NCBI RefSeq assembly: GCF_015206895.1
Contig: NZ_JADEXU010000043.1
Span: 1-52,926 of the forward strand
Direction: 5' to 3'
Origin: Nostoc sp. LEGE 12450
GTDB lineage: Bacteria; Cyanobacteriota; Cyanobacteriia; Cyanobacteriales; Nostocaceae
Length of the DNA stretch: 52,926 nt
This document shows positions 42,993 through 51,754 of this stretch, in pieces. The notes below the pieces were generated by a model, which saw nothing but the letters and a program-made list of their open reading frames with translations, ran no database searches and was not told the origin of the DNA. Positions within the stretch are counted from its first letter, which is position 1, and every line of letters starts with the position of its first letter. Made by a program: the position numbers and the translations under genes.

Positions 42993-43820
42993 ATGACTTC
43001 TATCTCCGATTCTTTTCAAACTTTACGCGATCGCCAACAGTGTGCTTTAATCCCTTTTATCACAGCAGGCGATCCTAGCTTAGAAACCACTGCCCAAGCT
43101 TTACGTATCTTAGATCGCAATGGTGCTGACTTCATCGAGTTAGGCATTCCCTACTCCGATCCTCTTGCAGATGGGCCTGTCATTCAAGCAGCAGCAACTC
43201 GCGCTTTACAAAAAGGCACGAAATTAGAACAAGTATTAGAGATGTTGCAAGCTGTAACTCCTACTCTGAAAGCGCCGATAATTCTATTTACTTATTACAA
43301 TCCCATTTTGCACCGGGGTATTAAGACATTTTTAGCGCAAATTGCTACTGCTGGGGTGCAAGGGTTGGTAGTGCCAGATTTACCCTTAGAAGAAGCAGAA
43401 GAATTAATCCAAACTGCTGCATCTTTTGGGATTGAGGTAATTTTACTTGTAGCTCCTACCAGTTCTAAAGATAGGATTTTAGCGATCGCTCGTCAATCTC
43501 AAGGTTTTATCTACCTGGTCAGCGTCACAGGCGTTACAGGTATCCGCGCTCAAATCCAAGACCGCGTAAAAGATTTAATTACCGACTTGCGAAGTGTCAC
43601 CGATAAACCCATCGGCGTTGGTTTTGGTATTTCCGGGCCAGAACAAGCGCATCAAGTAATGGAATGGGGAGCAGATGCGGTGATTGTTGGTAGTGCCTTC
43701 GTCAAACGTCTAGCTGAAGGTAGCCCAACAGAAAGATTACAAGCCGTGGAAAAATTTTGTCGGGAACTGAAAGCAGCAATAACACCAGTATCTTTGCAAC
43801 AAGTTGGTTCCGCAAAGTAA
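42993..43820 (+). CDS. trpA: TrpA, tryptophan synthase alpha subunit
   Basis: 275 residues, a TIM barrel with catalytic Glu and Asp in [19 protein letters not shown], then [32 protein letters not shown] (the segment contacting substrate phosphate) and [14 protein letters not shown], with [15 protein letters not shown]. It cleaves indole-glycerol phosphate to indole for TrpB. Start ATG 42993. trpB follows 160 bp downstream, separated only by a palindromic element. In Nostoc punctiforme a tyrosinase-like gene (tyrP) lies between trpA and trpB in the scytonemin cluster; there is none here. Confidence 0.95.
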   Translation: MTSISDSFQTLRDRQQCALIPFITAGDPSLETTAQALRILDRNGADFIELGIPYSDPLADGPVIQAAATRALQKGTKLEQVLEMLQAVTPTLKAPIILFTYYNPILHRGIKTFLAQIATAGVQGLVVPDLPLEEAEELIQTAASFGIEVILLVAPTSSKDRILAIARQSQGFIYLVSVTGVTGIRAQIQDRVKDLITDLRSVTDKPIGVGFGISGPEQAHQVMEWGADAVIVGSAFVKRLAEGSPTERLQAVEKFCRELKAAITPVSLQQVGSAK

Positions 43821-43856
43821 AAAACTCTCTCTTTCTTCTTTACTTTGCGTCCTTTG

Positions 43857-43902
43857 CGTCCTTTGCGGTTCGTTATTCTTTTATCGAACCGCGAAGGGCA
43901 CG
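43857..43902. repeat. Palindromic spacer element between trpA and trpB
   Basis: CGTCCTTTGCGGTTCG (43857-43872) pairs with 43885-43902 with a few mismatches, around a 12-base AT loop. The pairing extends into flanking CCTTTGCG and CGAAGGAAG sequence. It occupies the position where tyrP lies in the N. punctiforme cluster. The same sequence family recurs as a half-copy in the scyA-scyB spacer. Confidence 0.6.
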
Positions 43903-43980
43903 AAGGAAGAAATACGAAGGAAATCTTGGCTGTGGTATCAGTTCTCAAAAATATATTTGAACGTAAAAGGATTTTAAACA

Positions 43981-45210
43981 GTGGTAAGCATACAAGACAT
44001 CAAGACTGCAACTATCCAACCAGATTCTTTGGGCAGATTTGGAAGATTTGGCGGTAAATACGTCCCCGAAACTTTAATGCCTGCATTAAGTGAGTTAGAA
44101 GCAGCATTTCAAAAATATCGCGATGAGCCGAGTTTCCAAGCAGAACTGCAAAACCTACTGCGCGATTACGTCGGACGACCCAGCCCATTATATTTTGCTG
44201 AACGCCTGACAACAAACTACGCTAGACCAGATGGCACAGGGCCGCAAATTTATTTAAAGCGTGAGGATTTAAATCATACAGGCGCTCACAAAATTAATAA
44301 TGCTTTAGCTCAGGTGTTGCTAGCTAAACGCATGGGCAAACAACGGATTATTGCCGAGACAGGCGCAGGACAACACGGCGTAGCGACTGCAACTGTATGT
44401 GCTAGGTTTGGTTTGAAATGTGTGATTTACATGGGCATCCACGATATGGAACGCCAAGCCCTGAACGTCTTCCGCATGAAATTAATGGGGGCTGAAGTTC
44501 GTCCGGTAGAAGCAGGTACGGGAACTCTCAAAGATGCAACTTCTGAAGCAATTCGAGATTGGGTGACAAATGTAGAAACAACCCATTACATCCTCGGTTC
44601 TGTTGCAGGCCCTCATCCTTACCCGATGATTGTGCGTGACTTCCACGCAGTAATTGGTGTAGAAACTCGCGCTCAATCCCAGGATAAATGGGGAGGATTA
44701 CCAGATATTTTACTGGCTTGCGTCGGTGGAGGTTCCAATGCGATCGGCTTATTCAATGAATTTCTTAATGAACCTTCAGTACGTCTAATTGGAGTGGAAG
44801 CGGCGGGTGAAGGTGTAGATACAGAAAAACACGCTGCTACCTTGACAAAGGGAAGAATAGGTGTACTGCACGGTGCAATGAGCTATTTACTGCAAGATGA
44901 TGACGGTCAAGTCATCGAAGCCCATTCAATTAGTGCCGGATTAGATTATCCCGGTGTAGGGCCAGAACATAGTTATTTAAAGGATCTTGGTCGCGCCGAA
45001 TATTACAGTGTGACTGATAAACAAGCCTTAGAAGCATTTCAAAGACTCTCGCAACTAGAGGGAATTATCCCAGCTTTGGAAACTGCTCATGCGATCGCAT
45101 ATCTCGAAACCCTTTGCCCTGAGTTAGAAGGCAATCCCCGCATTGTCATCAATTGTTCTGGTAGAGGTGACAAAGATGTGCAAACTGTCGCCAAAGTTCT
45201 GATTCCTTAA
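43981..45210 (+). CDS. trpB: TrpB, tryptophan synthase beta subunit
   Basis: 409 residues from GTG 43981. The landmarks are [20 protein letters not shown] at the N-terminus, PLP Lys104 in [12 protein letters not shown], the Gln-His pair in [16 protein letters not shown], the glycine-rich phosphate loop [10 protein letters not shown], and the C-terminal [13 protein letters not shown]. It condenses indole with serine to tryptophan, the substrate of ScyB. GTG is chosen because no ATG occurs before the conserved N-terminus. A ribosome-binding site is not obvious. It reads with trpA and trpD. Confidence 0.95.
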   Translation: MVSIQDIKTATIQPDSLGRFGRFGGKYVPETLMPALSELEAAFQKYRDEPSFQAELQNLLRDYVGRPSPLYFAERLTTNYARPDGTGPQIYLKREDLNHTGAHKINNALAQVLLAKRMGKQRIIAETGAGQHGVATATVCARFGLKCVIYMGIHDMERQALNVFRMKLMGAEVRPVEAGTGTLKDATSEAIRDWVTNVETTHYILGSVAGPHPYPMIVRDFHAVIGVETRAQSQDKWGGLPDILLACVGGGSNAIGLFNEFLNEPSVRLIGVEAAGEGVDTEKHAATLTKGRIGVLHGAMSYLLQDDDGQVIEAHSISAGLDYPGVGPEHSYLKDLGRAEYYSVTDKQALEAFQRLSQLEGIIPALETAHAIAYLETLCPELEGNPRIVINCSGRGDKDVQTVAKVLIP

Positions 45211-45217
45211 TTTTCTT

Positions 45218-45357
45218 GTCATTTGTCATTAGTCATTTGTCCTTCGTGAATGACTAATGACCGATAACCAATACTTCGACTCCTTTCGACTTCGCGGTAG
45301 TTGAGCGCAGTCGAAACTCAAAGCAAGTCGCTCAGTACAAGTGACCAATGACTAATT
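45218..45357. repeat. Heptanucleotide and palindromic repeats in the trpB-trpD spacer
   Basis: GTCATTT, GTCATTA and GTCATTT stand in 7-bp register from 45218. The same sequence appears inverted further on (AATGACTAATGAC near 45249 and ACCAATGACTAATT just before trpD), so the spacer can fold back on itself. Between them is a TCGACT/AGTCGA-type palindromic repeat (45278-45317). The trpD ATG sits immediately after the last inverted unit, leaving no ribosome-binding site. Confidence 0.55.
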
Positions 45358-46461
45358 ATGATAGCTGTAACTACAACCCCACTTGACAACATCCCCGTCA
45401 CTTCTGAGTTTTACAACTGGTCAGGTTTATTACAACAGTTGTTGAATCGGAAATCGTTGACAGTTTCCCAAGCTACAGATTTGATGCAAGGTTGGCTTAC
45501 AGATGCCATTCCTGATGTCTTATCAGGAGCGATTTTAAGCGCAATTCAAGCCAAAGGCGTATCAGCACAAGAATTAGTAGGCATGGCCAGTGTCTTACAA
45601 TCCCAATCTCCAATCCCCAGTAACCAGTACCCAGCCCCACTAATTGACACTTGTGGAACTGGTGGAGATGGCGCTTCCACCTTTAATATCTCGACTGCTG
45701 TCGCCTTTGTCGCCGCCGCCGCCGGGGTAAAAGTTGCTAAACATGGCAATCGTTCCGCATCTAGTAAGACCGGTTCGGCTGATGTGCTGGAAGCTTTGGG
45801 TATAAATCTCAACGCCACTCCTGAAAAAGTACAAGCCGCAGTAGGTGAAGTTGGAATTACCTTTTTGTTTGCTCCAGGTTGGCATCCTGCCCTCAAAGCG
45901 ATCGCAACTTTGCGAAAAACTTTGAAAGTGCGGACTGTTTTTAACTTACTCGGCCCGCTAGTAAATCCCATGCGACCAACGGGGCAGATTATTGGTGTGA
46001 ACGATCCGCTTCTACTAGAGGAGATTGTGCAAGCTTTATCCCAATTGGGATGTCAACAAGCGATCGCAGTTCATGGACGCGAACATTTAGATGAAGCTGG
46101 TTTAGCAGATGTCACTGATTTAGCTGTACTCCAAGATAAAAAGGTGCGTTCTCTAACTCTGAACCCTCAAGAACTTGGTTTGCATTTTGCACCCACTGCG
46201 GCACTGCACGGTGGAGATGTCCAAGAAAATGCCGAAATCTTGAAGGCAGTTCTCCAAGGTAAAGGCACGCAAGCGCAACAGGATGTTGTCGCTTTAAATA
46301 CAGCCCTGGCACTTCAAGTTGGTGAAGCCATTCATGGAGAAACGGATGTTTTAGCCGGTTGCGTCAAAGGTATTGCCCTTGCCAAGGAAATTCTGCAAAG
46401 CGGCGCAGCTTGGACAAAACTAGAACAACTTGCTGAATTTTTGCACGAATCACCAAGGTAG
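45358..46461 (+). CDS. trpD: TrpD, anthranilate phosphoribosyltransferase
   Basis: 367 residues. Family motifs are the PRPP site [60 protein letters not shown] and [13 protein letters not shown], with [11 protein letters not shown] later. It moves anthranilate onto PRPP in tryptophan synthesis. The start at ATG 45358 directly abuts a repeat, so initiation may depend on read-through from trpB or be leaderless. The gene order trpE-C-A-B-D-aroG matches the tail of known scytonemin clusters. Confidence 0.94.
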   Translation: MIAVTTTPLDNIPVTSEFYNWSGLLQQLLNRKSLTVSQATDLMQGWLTDAIPDVLSGAILSAIQAKGVSAQELVGMASVLQSQSPIPSNQYPAPLIDTCGTGGDGASTFNISTAVAFVAAAAGVKVAKHGNRSASSKTGSADVLEALGINLNATPEKVQAAVGEVGITFLFAPGWHPALKAIATLRKTLKVRTVFNLLGPLVNPMRPTGQIIGVNDPLLLEEIVQALSQLGCQQAIAVHGREHLDEAGLADVTDLAVLQDKKVRSLTLNPQELGLHFAPTAALHGGDVQENAEILKAVLQGKGTQAQQDVVALNTALALQVGEAIHGETDVLAGCVKGIALAKEILQSGAAWTKLEQLAEFLHESPR

Positions 46462-46505
46462 AGGCGCAGCACAGCCTAAGAAAAAATTGAGGTTTGAAAC
46501 CCTCA

Positions 46506-46577
46506 TGTAGAGACGCGATTTATCGCGTCTTGAAAAACCAATTATCTACATCAATAACCCTTAACCCAACCGTATTA
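46506..46577. mobile_element. Second copy of the 72-bp MITE-like core
   Basis: From TGTAGAGACGCGATTTATCG to AACCGTATTA, 72 bp, the same core length as the copy at 41590-41661 and in the same orientation. The internal GAGACGCGA/TCGCGTCTC hairpin is more perfect here. I could not identify a clear flanking duplication. It lies between trpD and aroG. Confidence 0.6.
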
Positions 46578-46675
46578 TATAAACCCACGGAGGTAGGTTT
46601 TGCATCGTGTAGACGCAGTTTCTAACCGCCCTTTTAATCCTTATTACACCCAATAACTTACACAAAGAAAAACAG

Positions 46676-47776
46676 ATGATTATCATACTTAAAAACGGTA
46701 CACCTGCTGAGGAAATTACCCGCATCAGCAAAGAACTGAGTGAAACTTGGAAAGTCACGGTAGAAAAAAGCATTGGCACTCATAAAGTTGTCTTAGGGCT
46801 AATTGGTGATACCACTAGCATCGATAAATTACAGGTTCAAGAGTTCAACCCTTGGATTGAGCAAGTATTACGGGTACAACAACCTTTCAAACGAGTAAGC
46901 CGAGAATTCCGACATGGAGAAGCCAGCGAGGTTGTTGTACCTACACCCAACGGTGATGTCTATTTCGGCGAACATCATCCGATTGTGGTGGTAGCTGGGC
47001 CTTGTTCCGTTGAGAACGAAGCGATGATTGTCGAAACCGCAAAGCGCGTCAAGGCAGCAGGAGCAAAGTTTCTGCGTGGCGGAGCCTACAAACCCCGCAC
47101 TTCACCTTATGCCTTTCAAGGTTATGGTGAAAGCGCTTTAGATTTATTAGCAGCAGCACGGGAAGCTACTGGTTTGGGTATCGTCACAGAATTGATGGAT
47201 GCTGCCGATTTATCAGCAGTGGCGAGAACAGCTGACATAATCCAAATCGGAGCTAGGAATATGCACAACTTTTCGCTGCTGAAGAAGGTAGGCGCTCAAG
47301 ATAAACCAGTGCTGCTCAAGCGGGGGATGTCTGCCACAATTGACGAGTGGCTGATGGCAGCAGAATATATTTTGGCATCTGGAAATCCAAATGTGATTCT
47401 TTGTGAGCGGGGAATTAGAACCTTTGATGGTAAATATGCCCGCAATACTTTAGATTTATCTGTACTTCCGGTATTGCGATCGCTGACCCATCTACCAATT
47501 ATGATTGATCCTAGTCATGGTACTGGTAGGTCTGAATATGTTCCATCGATGGCAATGGCTGCGATCGCAGCTGGTACAGATGCCTTGATGATTGAAGTTC
47601 ACCCCAATCCCGCAAAAGCTTTATCTGATGGGCCTCAATCTCTCACCCCTGATAAATTCGACCGCTTAGTTCAAGAAATGTCAATTATTGGCAAAGTAGT
47701 CGATCGCTGGTCTACACCTGCATTTGATAGCATTAATGACAACCGCATTCTCTTCGCGCCGGAACTTTCAAAGTAA
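46676..47776 (+). CDS. aroG: AroG/AroF-type 3-deoxy-7-phosphoheptulonate (DAHP) synthase
   Basis: 366 residues of the type I-beta DAHP synthases. An N-terminal ferredoxin-like regulatory domain (residues 1-~70, MIIILKNGTPAEEITRISKE) precedes the barrel, with VVVAGPCSVENE, FLRGGAYKPRTSPYAFQG, IGARNMHNFSLLKKVG, VLLKRGMS and metal and substrate residues in IMIDPSHGTGR and MIEVHPNPAKALSDGPQSL. It commits phosphoenolpyruvate and erythrose 4-phosphate to the shikimate pathway. A dedicated DAHP synthase at the end of the cluster would let the cell raise precursor flow under UV without relieving feedback on the housekeeping enzyme. It is followed by a terminator, so it is the last gene of the cluster. 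Confidence 0.94.
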   Translation: MIIILKNGTPAEEITRISKELSETWKVTVEKSIGTHKVVLGLIGDTTSIDKLQVQEFNPWIEQVLRVQQPFKRVSREFRHGEASEVVVPTPNGDVYFGEHHPIVVVAGPCSVENEAMIVETAKRVKAAGAKFLRGGAYKPRTSPYAFQGYGESALDLLAAAREATGLGIVTELMDAADLSAVARTADIIQIGARNMHNFSLLKKVGAQDKPVLLKRGMSATIDEWLMAAEYILASGNPNVILCERGIRTFDGKYARNTLDLSVLPVLRSLTHLPIMIDPSHGTGRSEYVPSMAMAAIAAGTDALMIEVHPNPAKALSDGPQSLTPDKFDRLVQEMSIIGKVVDRWSTPAFDSINDNRILFAPELSK

Positions 47777-47814
47777 ACAGAGTGTAATCTCAACTGATTT
47801 TTTGTGAATGGCTA

Positions 47815-47864
47815 AACCCGATCAACAGATTTTTTAAACAAAAGAATCCGTTGGTCGGGTTTTC
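47815..47864 (+). terminator. Intrinsic terminator at the end of the scytonemin cluster
   Basis: AACCCGATCAACAGATT (47815-47831) pairs with 47845-47861 with two imperfect pairs around a 13-base loop and runs into TTTT. It lies 38 bp after the aroG stop and is the clearest terminator downstream of scyA. Confidence 0.8.
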
Positions 47865-47886
47865 ATCAGCACGAAAGACTGATTAT

Positions 47887-47925
47887 TGTAGAGACGGCAA
47901 TTCATCGCGTCTCCTGCCTTAACCA
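47887..47925. mobile_element. Truncated copy of the MITE-like core
   Basis: TGTAGAGACGGCAATTCATC and the following CGCGTCTC...CTTAACC match the left half and centre of the copies at 41590 and 46506, in the same orientation, but the AACCGTATTA end is missing. It lies between the aroG terminator and the next gene. Confidence 0.5.
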
Positions 47926-48042
47926 TAATAATTTTTATTACTTACGATAGTTCCGAGTTAAATTAAATTGTATTTAAGATTACAAGGTAATGAAAAACTA
48001 GATATGTGGGGAATTAATTGACCCTGCTACCAAGGAGTAATA

Positions 48043-48987
48043 ATGGTTTTAAGTCAATATCAACGTGCTGTAGGCGTATTTACTCATCGTCGAGATGCAG
48101 AACAGGCACTACATGAGTTGAGAGATTCTGGCTTGGCGATGGAAAAAGTATCGGTAATTGTCCAGAATGCAGACCGCAATCATCAGATTACCGATGATCA
48201 AATTAAAGAGCGCACTGGTGATAAAGCCGACGAAGGTGCAACAGTAGGAGGACTTTCAGGTGGCGCTGTTGGTGGGTTGACCGGTTTATTAGTAGGTCTT
48301 GGTACTTTAGCAATCCCTGGAGTTGGGCCAATAATGCTGGCTGGCGCAGCTGCAACTGCTTTGGTTACAACCCTTGTTGGTGCAAGTATTGGTGCTGCTA
48401 CTGGCACTTTTGCTGGTGCATTAGTTGGTTGGGGAATATCGGAAGAGCAAGCTAGAGCATATAACGAGCGAGTAGAGCATGGACACTATTTCATAATCGT
48501 GGATTGTACATCTTTTGAAATTGCTAAAGTAGAAGCAATTCTACAGCGTTGGGGTATTGAAGAATTTGGTATTTACGAGCCTCTAAGTAGTGAGCAATTA
48601 TCTACAAATTCTGCTACTACCATTCCTAATAAAAGCGGAATTTTAAGCAAGTATGCTGTTAGTTGTTTTGATAATATAGATAATGCTAAAGCTGCAATTA
48701 ACGATATGTATATAGCAGGTTTTTCAGCAAACCAGATGTCTTTAATTTGTAAAGATTCTTCTCAATTTATTGGGCTAACTGGAATTAATTTAAGTGAGCG
48801 CTTTGACGCTATGAGGCTAGGAATAGCAGATGAATGGGCACGTTTTTACAACGAGCAAATTTATCAAGGCAATTATATATTCATCGTTAGTGGCACAGAC
48901 AAAGAGCTTGAGCAGGCTAGCTTAATTTTAGGCAATTATGGAGTTCAGGAATGTCAAATTTATGACCCAATGTTAATCCGTTCTTGA
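48043..48987 (+). CDS. Glycine-rich stress-type protein with two GsiB/YflT-like repeats
   Basis: 314 residues with a clear AAGGAG site before ATG 48043. The first domain (VGVFTHRRDAEQALHELRDS, then KVSVIVQNAD) and a related domain near residue 205 (YAVSCFDNIDNAKAAINDMY) have the ferredoxin-like pattern of the general stress protein 17M (YflT) family. Each ends with WxRxYNE followed by G-x-Y-x-x-x-V and an acidic helix, so the protein is an internal duplication. Between them is a hydrophobic Gly/Ala stretch (~65-140, such as GLSGGAVGGLTGLLVGLGTL) that could span or associate with membranes. The biochemical role is unknown. It is a single gene, transcribed away from the scytonemin cluster and not obviously part of it. 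Confidence 0.7.
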   Translation: MVLSQYQRAVGVFTHRRDAEQALHELRDSGLAMEKVSVIVQNADRNHQITDDQIKERTGDKADEGATVGGLSGGAVGGLTGLLVGLGTLAIPGVGPIMLAGAAATALVTTLVGASIGAATGTFAGALVGWGISEEQARAYNERVEHGHYFIIVDCTSFEIAKVEAILQRWGIEEFGIYEPLSSEQLSTNSATTIPNKSGILSKYAVSCFDNIDNAKAAINDMYIAGFSANQMSLICKDSSQFIGLTGINLSERFDAMRLGIADEWARFYNEQIYQGNYIFIVSGTDKELEQASLILGNYGVQECQIYDPMLIRS

Positions 48988-49140
48988 AAAGAGCTACTGA
49001 AAATTTCAACATTTTTGTCAGGACAAACAAAATATACAGCAATACTTTGAAAATCCTTTGATCTGTATCTATTGCAGCTTATCAATTAAGTTAAAAACTA
49101 AGTATTTCAAGCGTGCAGAAGATAAAAATACTGTTTATTA

Positions 49141-49176
49141 ATATTCCGCCCGGTTTCCGGGCGAATATATAAAAAA
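49141..49176. terminator. Bidirectional terminator between convergent genes
   Basis: CGCCCGG (49147-49153) pairs with CCGGGCG (49157-49163) around a TTT loop, extended by ATATT/AATAT with one bulged C, and is followed by a run of A/T. It lies between the + strand stress gene and the - strand HMA gene and could serve both. Confidence 0.7.
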
Positions 49177-49234
49177 GCAATTGTGCCGACTAAATTACTT
49201 CATCAAAATTTCTGAGGAGATTTAGATGAAGTCA

Positions 49235-49435
49235 TTAATAGCCTTCTATCGTATAACCAGCAGATTGAACTATCTGTTTAATCGACTCTTCAGAAGCCGC
49301 AGCATCTACAGTTACGGTTTTAGCATCAACATTTACATCTACTTTGGCATCAGATTCCATCGTCAAAATAGATTTAGTTATTTTCTTGGCGCACTCATCA
49401 CCTTTAATATCCGGAACTTTCAATTTAATTGCCAT
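49235..49435 (-). CDS. Small HMA-domain protein with a degenerate metal site
   Basis: 66 residues, start ATG at 49435 with GAGG upstream. The pattern is beta-alpha-beta-beta-alpha-beta (KLKVPDIKGDECAKKITKSI, KVDVNVDAKTVTVDAAASEE, IKQIVQSAGY), the size and fold of Atx1/CopZ metallochaperones. The metal-binding CxxC is incomplete: only Cys15 (GDECAKK) is present and the second Cys is Lys. It may bind metal as a dimer, use another ligand, or have taken on a different role. It is an isolated gene. Confidence 0.8.
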   Translation of the reverse strand: MAIKLKVPDIKGDECAKKITKSILTMESDAKVDVNVDAKTVTVDAAASEESIKQIVQSAGYTIEGY

Positions 49436-49681
49436 TACTTACCTCAGTTCATCAACTTTTATTTCTATTTCATCAATATAATAACGGTTGAGACAACGAA
49501 GAAACATCTTACTAGAGTCAGGGAATTGAGCATCCCTAAGATAGTAATAAATAATAGCTAGACTTAAATTATTAGTTGTTGGACGGCTAATCCCTCTAGT
49601 TTTTGGTAGATGCCCTTGTGCAATTTGTTGTGTGAAGAAAGTAAGTCTGGCGATTTAGTTAAAAAAGGATAAAATATCGAG

Positions 49682-50494
49682 CTACCTATTTTTTTTGAGT
49701 TCGTGCATACTTCTCACAACCTTTGTGACTAGATTTCTGGGTGTAAATCTGACGCTTTCGGTCAATATTTTATTTCTCATCCCAGGAACAACAACAGTTT
49801 TATTTTTCATTAAACCCCGATAACCAATCTTAGCAACGGTTTCCGTATCCATCATTCTGTTAACATTAGCAATCTTGGAATCTTCCATTGCAGCAGTTTG
49901 TTGAAATTCTGATGCTGTTGGCCCGGGACAAAGAACAGTCACGCTAACACCAGTACCCTCTAATTCATTAGCGATCGCTTCTGAAAATGATAAGACATAG
50001 GCTTTAGTAGCAAAATAAACCGCCATTAGAGGCCCTGGTTGAAAAGCTGCTGCTGAAGCGACATTTAATATTTTTCCATAGTCTTGCTCGACCATATCCT
50101 TGAGAAATAACTTTGTTAAATGTGTCAAAGTCACCATATTTACCTGGAGCATTTGCAGTTCAATACTGAGGTCTGTTTCGCTAAATGCTCCATAAGTGCC
50201 AAAGCCAGCATTGTTAACCAGCACATCAATTTTGATGGATTCTTGCTGGAGTTCTCTAAAAATTTCTTCTGGAGATGTTGGGATAGATAAATCCTTAGCC
50301 AAAATTTTCACAAAAATATCAAACTTTTGCGGAAATTCATTTATGATTTCTGTAAGTTTTTGCTCATTCTTATCCACTAACACCAGATTATAACCATGAC
50401 GAGCAAAAATCTGGGTTAATTGATAGCCTATCCCACTAGCCGCTCCTGTAATTAGAGCAGTTTTTTTTTGCCGACTTTCAGATGTTTTATTCAT
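49682..50494 (-). CDS. Short-chain dehydrogenase/reductase (classical SDR)
   Basis: 270 residues. NAD(P)-binding TGAASGIGYQL (residues ~16-26), NNAGFG, catalytic Ser in NVASAAAF and the Tyr-x3-Lys motif YFATKAY followed by LCPGPTASEF. The C-terminal extension (KNKTVVVPGMRNKIL and a basic RNLVTKVVRSMHELKKNR end) resembles the DltE/YqjQ-like cluster of SDRs. The start is ATG 50494; the substrate is unknown. It is divergent from the dehydratase gene. Confidence 0.85.
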   Translation of the reverse strand: MNKTSESRQKKTALITGAASGIGYQLTQIFARHGYNLVLVDKNEQKLTEIINEFPQKFDIFVKILAKDLSIPTSPEEIFRELQQESIKIDVLVNNAGFGTYGAFSETDLSIELQMLQVNMVTLTHLTKLFLKDMVEQDYGKILNVASAAAFQPGPLMAVYFATKAYVLSFSEAIANELEGTGVSVTVLCPGPTASEFQQTAAMEDSKIANVNRMMDTETVAKIGYRGLMKNKTVVVPGMRNKILTESVRFTPRNLVTKVVRSMHELKKNR

Positions 50495-50542
50495 GCTAGA
50501 AAAATGGCGAATGTGAGTTAATTAATTTAAGTTCTATAAATT

Positions 50543-50580
50543 TAGCTACAGCAATATATAATGTTTGCTGTAGCTATTTT
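50543..50580. promoter_or_regulatory. Perfect 12-bp dyad in the SDR / dehydratase divergent region
   Basis: TAGCTACAGCAA (50543-50554) pairs exactly with 50565-50576 around a 10-base AT loop containing TATAAT, followed by TTTTT on the + strand. It looks like an intrinsic terminator, but lies 126 bp upstream of a + strand gene and 49 bp upstream of a - strand gene. It is therefore a candidate attenuator in the dehydratase leader or a shared operator. Confidence 0.5.
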
Positions 50581-50702
50581 TATGCAGACAATAAATGATG
50601 CTATCCACCTGAAACGAGTATGCTTCAATCAAGCATAAGAGACGGAAATATAAAAATCTGTATCTATATAAACAAGAGCAAAAATATTTAATATTGTCAT
50701 TA

Positions 50703-51677
50703 ATGTCACAAACTAATTCCGTTACTATAACTGATGTGCAAGCAGCACAAGAGCGAATTTTGGGAATTGCCCATCGCACGCCTGTGCTAACTTCTACAAT
50801 CGTTAACGATCGCACCAATAGCCAGGTATTCTTTAAATGCGAGAATTTTCAACGCACCGGGGCATTTAAATTTAGAGGGGCGTACAATGCCTTAGCGCAA
50901 CTATCGGTAGCACAAAAACAAACAGGCGTTATCACCTATTCATCAGGAAATCACGCTCAAGCGATCGCTCTAGCTGGAAAACTCCTCAATATTCACACCA
51001 CTATTGTCATGCCTGATGATGCACCCATTGTCAAACAAACTGCAACTCGTGGCTATGGTGCAGAGATAATTTTATACAATCGCCAAGAAACAAACCGAGA
51101 AGAATTAGCCCAAAATCTAGCAAATGAGCGCTCTTTGACACTTATTCCCCCTTACGATCATCCCCATGTAGTCGCTGGACAGGGGACAACTGCTTTAGAA
51201 CTGATTCAAGAGGTTGGTGAATTGGATTTGCTATTAGTTTGTTGTGGCGGTGGCGGATTACTTTCAGGATGTGCGATCGCAGCCAAGTCACTTTTACCCA
51301 ATTGTAAAGTAATCGGGGTAGAACCAGCACTCGCCGACGATGCTACCCGCTCTTTTCACACCAAAACCCTGCAAACTGTCAAGAATCCTGATACCATCGC
51401 CGATGGTGCGAGGACTCCTAGCCTTGGTAAAATTACTTTCCCCTTAGTGCTACATTACGTCGATGATATGGTGACGGTATCTGAAAAAGCGATTCTTCGC
51501 ACCATGTTTTTCTTATGGGAACGTCTGAAAATTGTCGTTGAACCTACCGGAGTACTTGCAGCCGCAGCCTTACTCGAAGGTGTGGTGACAGCACCAGAGT
51601 CGAGGATTGGTGTCATCATCAGTGGTGGAAATGTCGATTTGGCGCAAGTTGGTAAATTGTTTTCTGTGGGATTTTGA
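50703..51677 (+). CDS. Threonine/serine dehydratase (serine racemase-like), PLP fold type II
   Basis: 324 residues from ATG 50703; a TTG at 50694 gives three more but is weaker. PLP lysine Lys56 in RTGAFKFRGAYN, the SGNHAQAIALA loop, the phosphate-binding CGGGGLLSG and the C-terminal VIISGGNVD are all present. There is no C-terminal ACT-like regulatory domain, so it resembles catabolic threonine dehydratase or serine racemase rather than the long biosynthetic IlvA. It would convert threonine or serine to the keto acid and ammonia, or racemise serine. The ribosome-binding site is not obvious. Confidence 0.88.
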   Translation: MSQTNSVTITDVQAAQERILGIAHRTPVLTSTIVNDRTNSQVFFKCENFQRTGAFKFRGAYNALAQLSVAQKQTGVITYSSGNHAQAIALAGKLLNIHTTIVMPDDAPIVKQTATRGYGAEIILYNRQETNREELAQNLANERSLTLIPPYDHPHVVAGQGTTALELIQEVGELDLLLVCCGGGGLLSGCAIAAKSLLPNCKVIGVEPALADDATRSFHTKTLQTVKNPDTIADGARTPSLGKITFPLVLHYVDDMVTVSEKAILRTMFFLWERLKIVVEPTGVLAAAALLEGVVTAPESRIGVIISGGNVDLAQVGKLFSVGF

Positions 51678-51681
51678 TACT

Positions 51682-51702
51682 CCCACCCCTTTAAGGAGTG
51701 GG
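51682..51702. terminator. Probable terminator between convergent genes
   Basis: CCCACCCCT pairs with AGGAGTGGG with one mismatch around a short TTA loop, just five bases after the dehydratase stop and 53 bp from the stop of the convergent last gene. Confidence 0.5.
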
Positions 51703-51754
51703 ATTGCAAGGTTTTAGCGAATCAACTTATCTAATTGGATTTCCCCGATATTTA

